Under the pieces are notes generated by a model. That model saw only the letters and a program-made list of their open reading frames with translations, was not told the origin of the DNA and searched no databases. Positions 35,263 through 44,239 of a stretch of 64,000 bases of DNA are shown piece after piece (positions within the stretch are counted from its first letter, which is position 1; every line of letters begins with the position of its first letter). The DNA comes from an uncultured Bacteroidales bacterium (GTDB lineage Bacteria; Bacteroidota; Bacteroidia; Bacteroidales; Muribaculaceae): positions 1 through 64,000 of the forward strand of contig CATZGB010000013.1 in NCBI GenBank assembly GCA_958418815.1, read 5' to 3'. Position numbers and translations under genes: made by a program.

Positions 35263-36804
35263 TTACTCTTTGGCAATCTCTCCAATAGACTTTCCGTCAT
35301 CCTCTTCTTCATCAGCCGCCTCAGAGGCGGCTGATGATGTTTGGCTTTCATCCGCCTCTTCAGTCTGCTCATCCTCTACCGGGGCCTCAACTGTGGTGTC
35401 AGCCTCGTTTTTCCTGGCAGGGGCAGAAAAGGATGAGTCTTTGCGGGTCAGCAGGGCCTTTGAACGGGCTGCCACACCCGAGCTGCAGGCGTTGAATATA
35501 TTGTTGATGAAGAGGAAGTCGGTGATGCCATTGCGGCGGCAGTAATCGACAATGTTGTGGGGGAAGTAACGGAAGTCAAGCACATGCACCTCCTCGAATG
35601 ACCCGAACAGATAGCCCGGGACGGCGTTGCCATAGCTGTCTTTGAGGATGGCGAGCTTCCGCCCGTTCTTGACTCCGGTCTCGACTTTGGCAATCAGGAA
35701 GTCACTCCCCATGAAGGTGAGATAGGCATTGCCGCTGCCATCCTTGAATTTCTTGAAGAACTGGGTCTTGAAGGGCCGCCCCTCCCCCACGACACGGAAA
35801 TCCTTGTCGACATCCATCACCGTGAACGTGGTTGTGTATGACTTGTCCTTTGGGGTATGGTACACGAAATCCTCGGGCGCGTTTTTCACCGAGATATCCT
35901 TGGAATAGCCATACATCGAGCCTACGAACCGGTGGATGACATTCTCGTCGAACTCAGACAGCTGCGGGACATGGACTCCGGCCACACGGGCAAACTCACA
36001 TGCGGCGTAGTAAGCCCCGAGGGGAGCCCAATGATGGTCGGTGCGCAGGTATATGTCTTCATGCACATGGTCTGAGAGGGCGGTGTAGGCGTTGACAGTG
36101 TGGACTTCCGGCGACAGCGACGAATATATGTGCTTTATGGTCGGAAGCTGTGATTTGTAAAGCCCGGGGCGCTTGCGCGCCTCTTCAGGGCAGTAAAACT
36201 CCATGGCGATGGGGACTACCATCGAATAGACCTTCACTGTCGGGCCGAGAGCCTGATGGTAGGCGTTCACCATGGCCACATAGGGGTTGCCAGATGCCGG
36301 CGATCCGCCGAAGTTCATCAGCGCCCTCACCTTGTCGCCGCTACCGACTATCAGTATGCCCGATTTCGACATCTTCGACTCCTCTCCGTCGGCAGCAGAT
36401 ATATCCCCCTCGGGAATCTCCCGGTCGGCCTGTTCTCGGAGGGCATCGGCGGCTTCCTTGTCGGCCTCATCCATACCGCCGGGCATGAGGTCGGCTCCTA
36501 CATCACCGGTCTGATGGAACACGAACTGGTCATCGCCCTCTCCGCGTTGCAGGGCCATGCCTTTCTTTATGGTCATGCTCAACGTCATGAAATCATCGCG
36601 GAATGGCTGGCTGTCGCTGAACCAAGAGGAGACATCCGACGTGAAACTACCGTCGAAAAGCCTGCTGAAACTGAATTCAGGAAACTCCTTCAACTCGCGG
36701 CGCTCCACCTCTGAGAATGAGGGACGCGGGAAAAACATGAAAATGATGGCCAGGCCGAGGAACAGGCCCCCGATCAGGGTGAGGAATATATAGGCGCGTT
36801 TCAT
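35263..36804 (-). CDS. DHHW / AlgX-AlgJ-like protein
   Basis: A 513-residue membrane-anchored (TM about 5-25) extracytoplasmic protein of the DHHW/AlgX-like SGNH-hydrolase superfamily. The signature is YLRTDHHWAPLGAYYA. Other family features are GILIVGSGDKVRALMNF and KLAILKDSYGNAVPGYLFGSFEEVHVLDFR. Related proteins (AlgJ, AlgX) move acetyl groups from an MBOAT carrier protein to polysaccharide. It follows the MBOAT gene by 21 bases, fitting that role. The last ~70 residues are a highly acidic, probably disordered tail (EDEQTEEADES, DEEEDDGKS). Confidence 0.85.
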   Translation of the reverse strand: MKRAYIFLTLIGGLFLGLAIIFMFFPRPSFSEVERRELKEFPEFSFSRLFDGSFTSDVSSWFSDSQPFRDDFMTLSMTIKKGMALQRGEGDDQFVFHQTGDVGADLMPGGMDEADKEAADALREQADREIPEGDISAADGEESKMSKSGILIVGSGDKVRALMNFGGSPASGNPYVAMVNAYHQALGPTVKVYSMVVPIAMEFYCPEEARKRPGLYKSQLPTIKHIYSSLSPEVHTVNAYTALSDHVHEDIYLRTDHHWAPLGAYYAACEFARVAGVHVPQLSEFDENVIHRFVGSMYGYSKDISVKNAPEDFVYHTPKDKSYTTTFTVMDVDKDFRVVGEGRPFKTQFFKKFKDGSGNAYLTFMGSDFLIAKVETGVKNGRKLAILKDSYGNAVPGYLFGSFEEVHVLDFRYFPHNIVDYCRRNGITDFLFINNIFNACSSGVAARSKALLTRKDSSFSAPARKNEADTTVEAPVEDEQTEEADESQTSSAASEAADEEEDDGKSIGEIAKE

Positions 36805-36825
36805 CGCGTGACGGATTGTTGATGG

Positions 36826-38271
36826 TTAGAATCTGGTGTAAAGGAAAGCATTGTTGGTGGCTCCGATCAGCAGCGCGACACTGATGACAAGAATCACCGT
36901 GGCCACGACCAGGCGCGAAAGCAGCGTGATGCTACCGACGATTCCCATATGGCCCGGCATAAGCCTTTCGGGCACTGAGGAGACCCACCTGCGCACCGGC
37001 ATACAGAAAAGGATGGCCGTAATCCACAGCCAGAAGTTGTCAAACAAAGCCCCTTCGACAGTGAAGTCGGTCGGATGGTCGGAGGCCCCGAATATCGCCT
37101 GGAAGAATGTGGATAACGCCCCCATGTCGTCAAAATAGAAGATGCCCCAGCCAAGCACGACTATCAACAGCGCGTAGACATGCAACAATGGCCTGGGAAT
37201 ACGGTCTTTCCAAGGTATGATGGTGAATTTCTCCACCATTATTATCAGGCCGAAATAGAGGCCCCAGATAATGAAATTCCAGCTTGCACCGTGCCACATC
37301 CCGGTCAGGAACCATACCACGAGTATGTTGAACCACTGGCGGCGGCGGTTTCCACCCAGCGGGATGTAGACATAGTCGCGGAAGAAGCTTCCGAGCGACA
37401 TATGCCACCTGCGCCAGAAGTCGGTTATCGTGTCGCAGCAATACGGATGGTTGAAGTTCTCCTTGAAATGGAATCCGAGGCATCGGCCGATACCGATTGC
37501 CATGTCGGAATATCCCGAGAAGTCGAAATAAATCTGGAAGGTGAATGCCAGGATACCGACCCAGGCGCCCCCGGTGGAAAGCGACCCGAGACCGTCGACA
37601 AGAAATCGGTCGGAAATCTCAGAGAACTGGTTGGCGAGTATCACCTTCTTGCCCAGTCCGATGAGAAACCTGAACACCCCGTCATATATGTCTTCAGCCG
37701 AAGCGTTGCGCGAATTGATTTCTCGGGCGATGGTGTCGTAACGCACAATCGGCCCGGCGATGAGCTGGGGAAACATGGATATGTACAGCAGCAGGTCGGC
37801 GTAACGGCGCTGGGCAGGCGCGTCTGACCTGTAGACATCCACCAGATACGACACCGACTGGAAGATATAGAAGCTGATACCTATCGGAAGACTTATCTCT
37901 GGGACTGGCACTTCCAGCCCGAGGCCATTGAGCGTGCGGGCGAAGAATCCAAGGTATTTGAATGAGCCGAGAATGAGAAGGTTCATCACCAGCCCCGTCA
38001 CAAGGGCGATTTTGCGGGTCGACACGCTTCTGACCATCCACAAGGCCGACAGGTAATTGAGCAGCACTGTGACTATCATCAGCAAGACATAGACAGGCTC
38101 GCCCCACGCGTAGAACAGGAGCGAGAACACCACCAGAACGGCGTTGCGCCAGCAATGCGACGGGTTGAGCTGGTCAGGCGAATGCCTGCCGTCAAGCCAT
38201 CCGCCCAGCCTGTACAGCAGTATGAAAGCCGGGAGAAAAACAAAAAGGAAAAACAGGTCGGAGAAAACCAT
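36826..38271 (-). CDS. MBOAT-family O-acyltransferase (AlgI-like)
   Basis: A 481-residue polytopic inner membrane enzyme that takes acyl groups, usually acetyl, from the cytoplasm to extracytoplasmic sugars. Family features: LPIGISFYIFQSVSYLVDVYR, FPQLIAGPIVRY, FDFSGYSDMAIGIGRCLGF, FWRRWHMSLGSFFRDYVYIPLGG, and GMWHGASWNFIIWG with the invariant catalytic His. It is the middle gene of a three-gene module with an SGNH hydrolase upstream (12-base gap) and a DHHW protein downstream. Target polymer unknown. Confidence 0.93.
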   Translation of the reverse strand: MVFSDLFFLFVFLPAFILLYRLGGWLDGRHSPDQLNPSHCWRNAVLVVFSLLFYAWGEPVYVLLMIVTVLLNYLSALWMVRSVSTRKIALVTGLVMNLLILGSFKYLGFFARTLNGLGLEVPVPEISLPIGISFYIFQSVSYLVDVYRSDAPAQRRYADLLLYISMFPQLIAGPIVRYDTIAREINSRNASAEDIYDGVFRFLIGLGKKVILANQFSEISDRFLVDGLGSLSTGGAWVGILAFTFQIYFDFSGYSDMAIGIGRCLGFHFKENFNHPYCCDTITDFWRRWHMSLGSFFRDYVYIPLGGNRRRQWFNILVVWFLTGMWHGASWNFIIWGLYFGLIIMVEKFTIIPWKDRIPRPLLHVYALLIVVLGWGIFYFDDMGALSTFFQAIFGASDHPTDFTVEGALFDNFWLWITAILFCMPVRRWVSSVPERLMPGHMGIVGSITLLSRLVVATVILVISVALLIGATNNAFLYTRF

Positions 38272-38283
38272 TGTTGTCTACTT

Positions 38284-39129
38284 CTATTTCAATATGTCGG
38301 TGGCCTGAGCCGCCGACGGGTTGTATATGTCGTTAACGCAGTCAGCTATGACGGATGAGTTTCGGCGCGCGCCCTCCTCCGAGGTGTGTGTGCCGTCGGT
38401 GGTGAGCCTGCGGCGGGTCATCTCCCGCTCGCTGTCGACGGGACACAACAAATCCTGACGGATCACAACCGCCCCGGTGGCTGAGGCCACTTCATCTATG
38501 ATGCCACTCACATCGGCCAGCATCTCACTGGAAATCCTTATCGACTGCAACGGGGTCATGACTACGACACGCGCCGAGGGGAATCGGCCCTGCAGAATTA
38601 GCAGGTCATACCTGACGGCATCACCCAGCGACAGGACCTTTGCGGGCGGGAGGGAGAGAATCTCCCCCACATCACGCCCGAGCGTCTCCCGGGCAGTGAG
38701 ACAGAATTCCTCGGGACGCAGGTGGGGAAACCACGCGTCATTAGTCCCCGCCGAAATCATTATCAGGTCTGGCTCTCGCTGCAGGCCGCTGTCGACCGCC
38801 TCCACAAGCCTGACCACCTGGTTGTATATGACATTGTCATCTGTTATCACCTCGGAGTACTCGCCGGGATTCCTGACAGTGCGCCGGGCATGGCTCCAGG
38901 TTGCCCCGCTGCGGGCATAGCTGCGTATGCTCCGGGGCTTCATCTCCCTGGCAAACCAGCAGTTCCATCCCCGGGGATTGCCGCAGTCATCCCCGCCAAT
39001 CCAGGTGTTGGAGTCACCGAGCAGCACAACTGTCTTGTCTTCCAGGACACCTTCGGCGCAAGCGCGTGTCAAGCATCCGCAGACAAGGAGCAACAACAGC
39101 ACCAGCCTCTCATGTATCAACATTTTCAC
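38284..39129 (-). CDS. SGNH/GDSL hydrolase, exported
   Basis: A 281-residue exported esterase/acetyltransferase-type protein with a signal peptide (about 1-25). It has block I VVLLGDSNTW with the nucleophile Ser, the GTNDAW block with Asn, and the late DGTHTSEEGARR block with catalytic Asp/His. Located first in the module with MBOAT and DHHW genes, it may edit or transfer the same acyl groups. A TAATTTTG -7 box is at 39150-39157. Confidence 0.85.
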   Translation of the reverse strand: MKMLIHERLVLLLLLVCGCLTRACAEGVLEDKTVVLLGDSNTWIGGDDCGNPRGWNCWFAREMKPRSIRSYARSGATWSHARRTVRNPGEYSEVITDDNVIYNQVVRLVEAVDSGLQREPDLIMISAGTNDAWFPHLRPEEFCLTARETLGRDVGEILSLPPAKVLSLGDAVRYDLLILQGRFPSARVVVMTPLQSIRISSEMLADVSGIIDEVASATGAVVIRQDLLCPVDSEREMTRRRLTTDGTHTSEEGARRNSSVIADCVNDIYNPSAAQATDILK

Positions 39130-39350
39130 GATTAGGATAAATTAGCCTGCAAAATTACCTAATTTCAACGACAATCACATATTTTTATGCCAAAGATTGA
39201 AACCAGCGTCCTATTTCACAGGACATTTTGCGGGCAAGGGCATAAAATGGCCATCGCATCTTTCTCCAAGCCCCAGATACACAAGAACCTATTTTGCTTC
39301 ATATCTGTTTAAATTAATGTGAACATATATGAAACTTAACAACGCGGGAA

Positions 39351-40613
39351 ATGAAATATGTCTCCTCAGGCGACGGGAAGTTGCCACTTATTACTTTGAT
39401 ATCCATCCTGTCGGTATCGTTGACAGTAAACCTGCCCGGATTGGCAATATCCCCCATAATGGGGAAACTTGACGATGTGTTTCCCGACACGACCCAGCTA
39501 CAGATACAATTGTTGTCTGTGCTGCCCAACCTTATTATAATTCCGTTCATCATCTTCTCGGGCAAGCTTGCCAGCATGCGCAACCAGACCTGGGTGCTGT
39601 CGGCCGGACTTGCCATATTCGCCCTCTCGGCCGTGCTGTATTTCTTCGCCGATTCAATGTCGGCGCTTATCCTGATCAGCTGCCTGCTCGGAGTGGGATG
39701 CGGACTGGTCATCCCGATTGCCGCCGGGCTAATCGCCGAACATCTCTATGGCAAGGCCAGGTTCCGCGCGCTTGGCATGGAGTCAGGGGTCTCCAACGGC
39801 ATGGTCATCCTCGCCACACTGTTTGTGGGCTGGATGGCTGATTATGGCTGGCATGCCTGCTTTGCCGTCTATCTCATCCCGCTTATCCCGCTTGCCTTGA
39901 TGCCCTACATGACCAACCGGTTCGTAAGCCGCCACCACATCGCGGCGACGCCTCAAGACAACAAGCCGACCCAGGCAGCATCCGGGCCAGGCTCTACAGT
40001 CTCAGCCTCAGCAAAAGCAAAAGGGAAGCTCCCGCTCAGAACCCTCGCCGGGCTCGTGGCCCTCTATCTGACAATCACCTATTGCGTGATTGTCTTCTCC
40101 TACTACCTCCCATTCACCATGAAGCATTACGGATTCGGCACCCGCGATGTCGGCGTGGCCTCGGCGATGTTCTATGTCACAGCCACTACCGGTGGCTTCA
40201 TACTACCATGGTTTCTCCATCGCTGCGGCCGCACAAGCCCGTTTGTCGCACTGGGCATATCAGCCATCGGCATATTCATGCTGGGAGTCATGCACACATA
40301 CGCCTCTTACATAATCGGAGTATTGCTCATAGGCTTCGGCTACGGCATAATGCAGCCGGTCATATACAACAAGACCACCCGCATCGCCCCCGACCAGAAA
40401 TCCGACACCAAATTCTTCTCAATCGTCCTGACAGGCAACTATATCGCCATCGCGATAGCACCATTCGTGGTGGAGTTTTTTGAATTCATTTTCCATGACC
40501 GGAGCGCCGACTTCCCGTTTTTCCTAAACGGCATCATAATGGCAGCCACAATCATCATCGGCCTCATTATGCGCAGGTCTTTCATATGGAACACCGACCC
40601 GTCAGAGGTCTGA
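39351..40613 (+). CDS. Major facilitator superfamily transporter
   Basis: A 420-residue inner membrane permease with about 12 hydrophobic helices. Typical MFS signs: the N-terminal half starting LPLITLISILSVSLTVNLPG, GVGCGLVIPIAAGLIAE in helix 4-5, a central cytoplasmic loop rich in Gln/Ser/Lys (about 205-230), and GVLLIGFGYGIMQPVIYN in the second half. The pattern resembles drug-efflux families, but the substrate cannot be named. The preceding 220-base gap holds a small hairpin (GTCCT/AGGAC, about 39208) and no clear promoter. Confidence 0.85.
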   Translation: MKYVSSGDGKLPLITLISILSVSLTVNLPGLAISPIMGKLDDVFPDTTQLQIQLLSVLPNLIIIPFIIFSGKLASMRNQTWVLSAGLAIFALSAVLYFFADSMSALILISCLLGVGCGLVIPIAAGLIAEHLYGKARFRALGMESGVSNGMVILATLFVGWMADYGWHACFAVYLIPLIPLALMPYMTNRFVSRHHIAATPQDNKPTQAASGPGSTVSASAKAKGKLPLRTLAGLVALYLTITYCVIVFSYYLPFTMKHYGFGTRDVGVASAMFYVTATTGGFILPWFLHRCGRTSPFVALGISAIGIFMLGVMHTYASYIIGVLLIGFGYGIMQPVIYNKTTRIAPDQKSDTKFFSIVLTGNYIAIAIAPFVVEFFEFIFHDRSADFPFFLNGIIMAATIIIGLIMRRSFIWNTDPSEV

Positions 40614-40634
40614 CATGAGGCTCAGCCCCCACGA

Positions 40635-40665
40635 TTGGAAATGCGACGGTTTTTCCGTACCTTTG
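40635..40665 (+). promoter_or_regulatory. Promoter of the alkD-like gene
   Basis: TTG (40635-40637), 20-base spacer, TACCTTTG (40658-40665). The leader is about 45 nt. It starts just after the MFS stop, so the two genes are separately transcribed. Confidence 0.65.
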
Positions 40666-40715
40666 CCGGCGACAGACATCAGCGCGCCCCGCGCTGACAC
40701 ATCACATCCACGCCC

Positions 40716-41432
40716 ATGCAACAGACCTCGGAAAACTGGCAAGCCCAGCTTGCCGCCGCTGCCAATCCTGAGAAAGTAGAAATATTGTCACGGTTCTTCA
40801 AGACCGGCGAAGGGGAATACGGCCACGGAGACCGGTTCATCGGACTCTCCGTGCCGGCCAACAGGGCCATCTCCAGGAAATACGCCCTCGCGCCGCTGGA
40901 TGCGATAGGGACGATGGTGAAACACCCCGTCCACGAATATCGCCTCGGCGGTTTTCTCGCGCTGGTAGCCAGATACCGCAAACACCCGGAGGAGACCACA
41001 AACTTTTATCTCGACAACCTGACAAAGGCTAACAACTGGGATCTCGTCGACCTCTCGGCCCCATACATACTCGGCGAGGAGTTACGGGCCGGACGCCATC
41101 ACGACACAATCAGGCACCTGGCCCTGGACGAAAACCTATGGAAACGACGCGCGTCGGTTGTCTCCACATTGCGCCCGATAATGAGAGACCGCGACATAGC
41201 CCTCGCGCTCGAGATATGCGGACTACTCGTAGCCGACCCCCATCCATTGATGCGCAAAGCTGTGGGCTGGGTGCTGCGCGAGGTCGGCAAGAAAGAGATC
41301 GATGCAATGAAAACATTTCTTTCCACCCATATTTCACTATTGTCAGCCACCACCCTGTCTTATGCCATTGAGAAACTTCCGGCAGAAGAACGCGCCATAT
41401 GGCGACAACAACGAAAGGAATCACAAAGATAA
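40716..41432 (+). CDS. DNA alkylation repair enzyme, AlkD-like
   Basis: A 238-residue HEAT-repeat DNA glycosylase of the AlkC/AlkD family, which removes bulky or cationic alkylated bases without flipping them. Family features: SRFFKTGEGEYGHGDRFIGL, EYRLGGFLALVARY, NNWDLVDLSAPYILG (key Trp and Asp), WKRRASVVSTL and KAVGWVLREVGK (second key Trp). Length fits the family. It has its own promoter. Confidence 0.92.
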   Translation: MQQTSENWQAQLAAAANPEKVEILSRFFKTGEGEYGHGDRFIGLSVPANRAISRKYALAPLDAIGTMVKHPVHEYRLGGFLALVARYRKHPEETTNFYLDNLTKANNWDLVDLSAPYILGEELRAGRHHDTIRHLALDENLWKRRASVVSTLRPIMRDRDIALALEICGLLVADPHPLMRKAVGWVLREVGKKEIDAMKTFLSTHISLLSATTLSYAIEKLPAEERAIWRQQRKESQR

Positions 41433-41480
41433 CAAGCTTGTTTACAGCAATTTGAATCTGTTCAGATTTAGCAAAGACAA

Positions 41481-41543
41481 AAAAAATTGATTGTCTCCCG
41501 ACAACCAATCTTAGTTAACCTTAAATCTAATACCATGAAAAAC
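41481..41543 (-). ncRNA. Candidate small RNA of about 60 nt
   Basis: On the minus strand a consensus promoter (41550-41579) is followed about 35 bases later by a textbook terminator: ATTGGTTGTC-GGGA-GACAATCAAT (10-bp stem with one G-T pair) then eight T residues. The predicted RNA begins near 41543 and ends near 41481. A start codon in it (ATGGTATTAGAT) opens 22 codons that run through the terminator, so a leader peptide is less likely. No known RNA family is recognised. Confidence 0.45.
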
Positions 41544-41549
41544 ACATTG

Positions 41550-41579
41550 CAAAGGTAGGGTTTATTTCAAACACTGCAA
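41550..41579 (-). promoter_or_regulatory. Promoter of the sRNA candidate
   Basis: TTG (41579-41577), 19-base spacer, TACCTTTG (41557-41550) on the minus strand. Confidence 0.5.
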
Positions 41580-41876
41580 TGGTTCAGGCCCACAAAATAG
41601 CCTTGTTTTAACTTTATTTTACACACTTTGATGGCATTTCCGGGTTTAAACAATCTTTTTGTCCGGGATTAAACTTCGTTAGCGTCATTTTGCCGGACTA
41701 ATTTTTATATGGCCGAATTGACGCGGCAAACCCTTGATAACATTCATTAACAACAGCCGTCAATCCTCTGTTTATCAACTGGATGTCAACGATTGGCCAC
41801 AAACCAAAGCATAATCGTCCGCAATGTTAGCAAGGGTGAAAGTTTTTGAAAAATTACTTAAAGCCGACCCTGAGTG

Positions 41877-41907
41877 TTGGGTTATTTAAACGTATGGGTT
41901 AATTTTG
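41877..41907 (+). promoter_or_regulatory. Promoter of the envelope-assembly operon
   Basis: TTG (41877-41879), 20-base spacer, TAATTTTG (41900-41907). The leader to the DUF6242 gene is about 105 nt. A second -7 box, TAACTTTG at 41943-41950, may give a shorter transcript; its -33 box is unclear. Confidence 0.6.
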
Positions 41908-42018
41908 CGGTGCGTTTCAACCGGAGTTTCCAAAAATGTTGCTAACTTTGCAGCTTGAAATGTTGCGGGTTACCGGGCGCGTTTCCCGGTTGCCCCATCG
42001 TCGTTATATTTACTAAAG

Positions 42019-43521
42019 ATGAAAAAAGGCTTCCTTTCATATTTCCCGCTCGCGTTGCTCGCCGCGTTAGGCTCTTTTGTCACGGGTTGCAACTCAAGCG
42101 AGACCTGGGGCACGGATCCGCAGGACCTCTCCGGCACTGCCGTCACGGCTTTCTCGCTCAAAGCCGACCAGACCGTACTGAACAACCTCGACTCCGTGTA
42201 TTTCTCCATTGACCTCGTGGCCGGAAAGATTTTCAACGCTTCGCCGCTGCCATACGGGACAAATGTCGACGCCATAGCCGTGAGCATCTCCAGCGACGCA
42301 TGCTCCGTGGCCGAGCTCCGCATAAACGGCGACGAGGAGAAGGAAGCATCCGTGGTGGATTACCTCACCACTCCCGATGAAAAAATCGACTTCACCAACG
42401 GCCCTGTGACACTCCACCTTGTATCCGCCGACGGCCTTCACGAAAGGGATTATGAAATCCGCCTCAATGTGTCATCAGTCGTGGCAGACTCGCTGTACTG
42501 GGACGAGCTTCAGGCCGGAGTCCTCCGTGGAGTGGCCGGGATGACCCGCAGCAAGACGGTGAAATCAGGCGACAAGGCCATAATGCTCAGCACCGCCCCC
42601 AATGGCGACGCAGCCATCTCCGTTTTCATCCCCAACGCAAAAAGTGGAGGTGGCAACTGGGAAGCCGGGGTGGTCACCCCCTCTTTCGTCGACGTCAACA
42701 CCCCGTCATACGGCAACCTCCTCAACGTCGGAAGCTTCACCGCCACCACCCAGGGAGACCTGTATGTCACCGACAGCTACGGCAATCTCCACCAGAGCAA
42801 TGACGGAGGCCGCTCATTCAAAATTGTCGACACCGGCTGGGAAAACATCACCGCCGCATACGACAACGCAATCATCGGCATAAAGGGAAACTCAGGCTCG
42901 CTCTCATTCGCCGCCTATCCCGCATCGGCATGGCCGCAGGCCGGACAGGCCGTTCCCGCGAAGTTCCCCGTGGAAGCCTCATCAGGAGCAGCTGAATTCT
43001 CCACCAAATGGGCCACCCTGCCCCAAATCGTCATCACCGGAGGCAAAACCGCTTCCGGGTCGTTGACCGGCTCCACCTGGGGCTTCGACGGCAAGCAATG
43101 GGCCGAACTAAGCGACCGCCTGCCGGCTGCGTCAGGCTACTCGCTGGCGAAATACACTGTGGCTGAAACCGATACCACAAGCTGGCGCGTAAGCCAGCGC
43201 GAGGTGCTGTTAGCCTTCGGCGGGATGGGACTCAAGCCCGTCGGCGACGTGTGGATTTCCCGCGACATGGGTGTCAACTGGCAGAAAGGGTCAGAGACCC
43301 TTCAGTTGCCCGAATACATGCCGTTCACCACAGGCGCGTCATTGCTGGTTTTCGACAAGACTCTTGACGCGAACGATGCCACACCATTGGCAATCACCCC
43401 CATAACATCTTGGGAATGTCCCTACCTCTATCTCTTCGGGGGATATGACACAGCCGGCACACTGCGCCAGACCTACTGGAGCGGCGTTGTCAACCACCTC
43501 AGAATGAAACCTCTCCAATAA
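42019..43521 (+). CDS. DUF6242 lipoprotein (beta-propeller-like)
   Basis: A 500-residue lipoprotein (lipobox FVTG-C at about residue 24) of the Bacteroidales DUF6242 type. An N-terminal Ig-like region (about 40-150) is followed by repeated BNR/Kelch-like blades (DLYVTDSYGNLHQSNDGGRS, VWISRDMGVNWQKGSE, YLYLFGGYD). The SxDxGxxW-type Asp boxes indicate a propeller. No enzyme motif is seen and the function is unknown. It opens the run leading to uppS and bamA and may have an envelope role. Confidence 0.82.
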   Translation: MKKGFLSYFPLALLAALGSFVTGCNSSETWGTDPQDLSGTAVTAFSLKADQTVLNNLDSVYFSIDLVAGKIFNASPLPYGTNVDAIAVSISSDACSVAELRINGDEEKEASVVDYLTTPDEKIDFTNGPVTLHLVSADGLHERDYEIRLNVSSVVADSLYWDELQAGVLRGVAGMTRSKTVKSGDKAIMLSTAPNGDAAISVFIPNAKSGGGNWEAGVVTPSFVDVNTPSYGNLLNVGSFTATTQGDLYVTDSYGNLHQSNDGGRSFKIVDTGWENITAAYDNAIIGIKGNSGSLSFAAYPASAWPQAGQAVPAKFPVEASSGAAEFSTKWATLPQIVITGGKTASGSLTGSTWGFDGKQWAELSDRLPAASGYSLAKYTVAETDTTSWRVSQREVLLAFGGMGLKPVGDVWISRDMGVNWQKGSETLQLPEYMPFTTGASLLVFDKTLDANDATPLAITPITSWECPYLYLFGGYDTAGTLRQTYWSGVVNHLRMKPLQ

Positions 43522-43550
43522 TCCCCTCTCCCCGCCAACGAACACGACAG

Positions 43551-44231
43551 ATGAAACGTCTGACCATCATCCTGCCAATCCTGATATGCTGCGCTTTCGC
43601 AGGCAGACTCCACGCCCAGGAATCGACCTACAAATTCGACATGGGCGGCCAGATTGGTGTGTCAGGCTACCTCGGCGACGCGTCATCCAGCATTCTCTCC
43701 CACCCCGGAGTAGCCGGAGGACTCACATTCCGCTATCTCCCCGACGTGAGATGGAGCCTGCGCACAGTGGCCAACGTGCTGACCATAAGCGGTGACACCA
43801 AAGGAATGGATGATGTCTTCCCCGGTTTCGCCAGCTACGACTTCAAGGCCACCGTCATCGAGCTGCAGGAAAGAATCGAATTCAATTTCTTCCCCTACGG
43901 CATCGGTGAGACCTACAAACGCCTGCGCCGCTGGACCCCATACCTCGCCGCAGGCATCGGCCTGTCGGTGTCGACATGCTCCGGCCAGACCAACGCCGGA
44001 TTCAACATCCCGATGGCGTTCGGCATCAAGTACAAAGCGAAGCCACGCCTCAACCTCGCCCTCGAATTTTCAATGACGAAGGTGTTCTCCGACCATATGG
44101 ACGGCCCCCTGAGCGACCTCCATCAGATCCAGAGCTCCTTCGCGAGAAACACAGACTGGTATTCTGACATCTCCTTCTCGATCACATACGAGTTTGGAGA
44201 ACGATGTGCCACCTGCCACTACGTCGACTGA
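43551..44231 (+). CDS. DUF6089 outer membrane beta-barrel protein
   Basis: A 226-residue outer membrane protein with a signal peptide (about 1-22, ending LHAQ) and alternating strands of an eight-stranded barrel (FDMGGQIGVSGYLGDAS, YLAAGIGLSVS, WYSDISFSITYEFG). Matches the DUF6089 family that is nearly always next to uppS and bamA in Bacteroidales. Precise role unknown. It is followed by uppS after eight bases. Confidence 0.85.
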   Translation: MKRLTIILPILICCAFAGRLHAQESTYKFDMGGQIGVSGYLGDASSSILSHPGVAGGLTFRYLPDVRWSLRTVANVLTISGDTKGMDDVFPGFASYDFKATVIELQERIEFNFFPYGIGETYKRLRRWTPYLAAGIGLSVSTCSGQTNAGFNIPMAFGIKYKAKPRLNLALEFSMTKVFSDHMDGPLSDLHQIQSSFARNTDWYSDISFSITYEFGERCATCHYVD

Positions 44232-44239
44232 CACTTGAA

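Larger units (their letters stand above)
41433..42018. other. 586-base intergenic region: sRNA candidate, direct repeat and envelope-operon promoter
   Basis: No protein gene is visible. From left to right it holds a minus-strand terminator and promoter (sRNA candidate), an imperfect direct repeat CCGGGTTTAAAC (41640-41651) / CCGGGATTAAAC (41663-41674) with a 23-base period, a long AT-rich stretch, and two plus-strand -7 boxes (41900-41907, 41943-41950) leading into the DUF6242 gene. Confidence 0.6.

Noticed and set aside
41535..41558. Seven-codon leader peptide starting ATGAAAAACACA on the plus strand
   Set aside because: No plus-strand promoter or attenuator follows it; the same bases make a full promoter for the minus strand.
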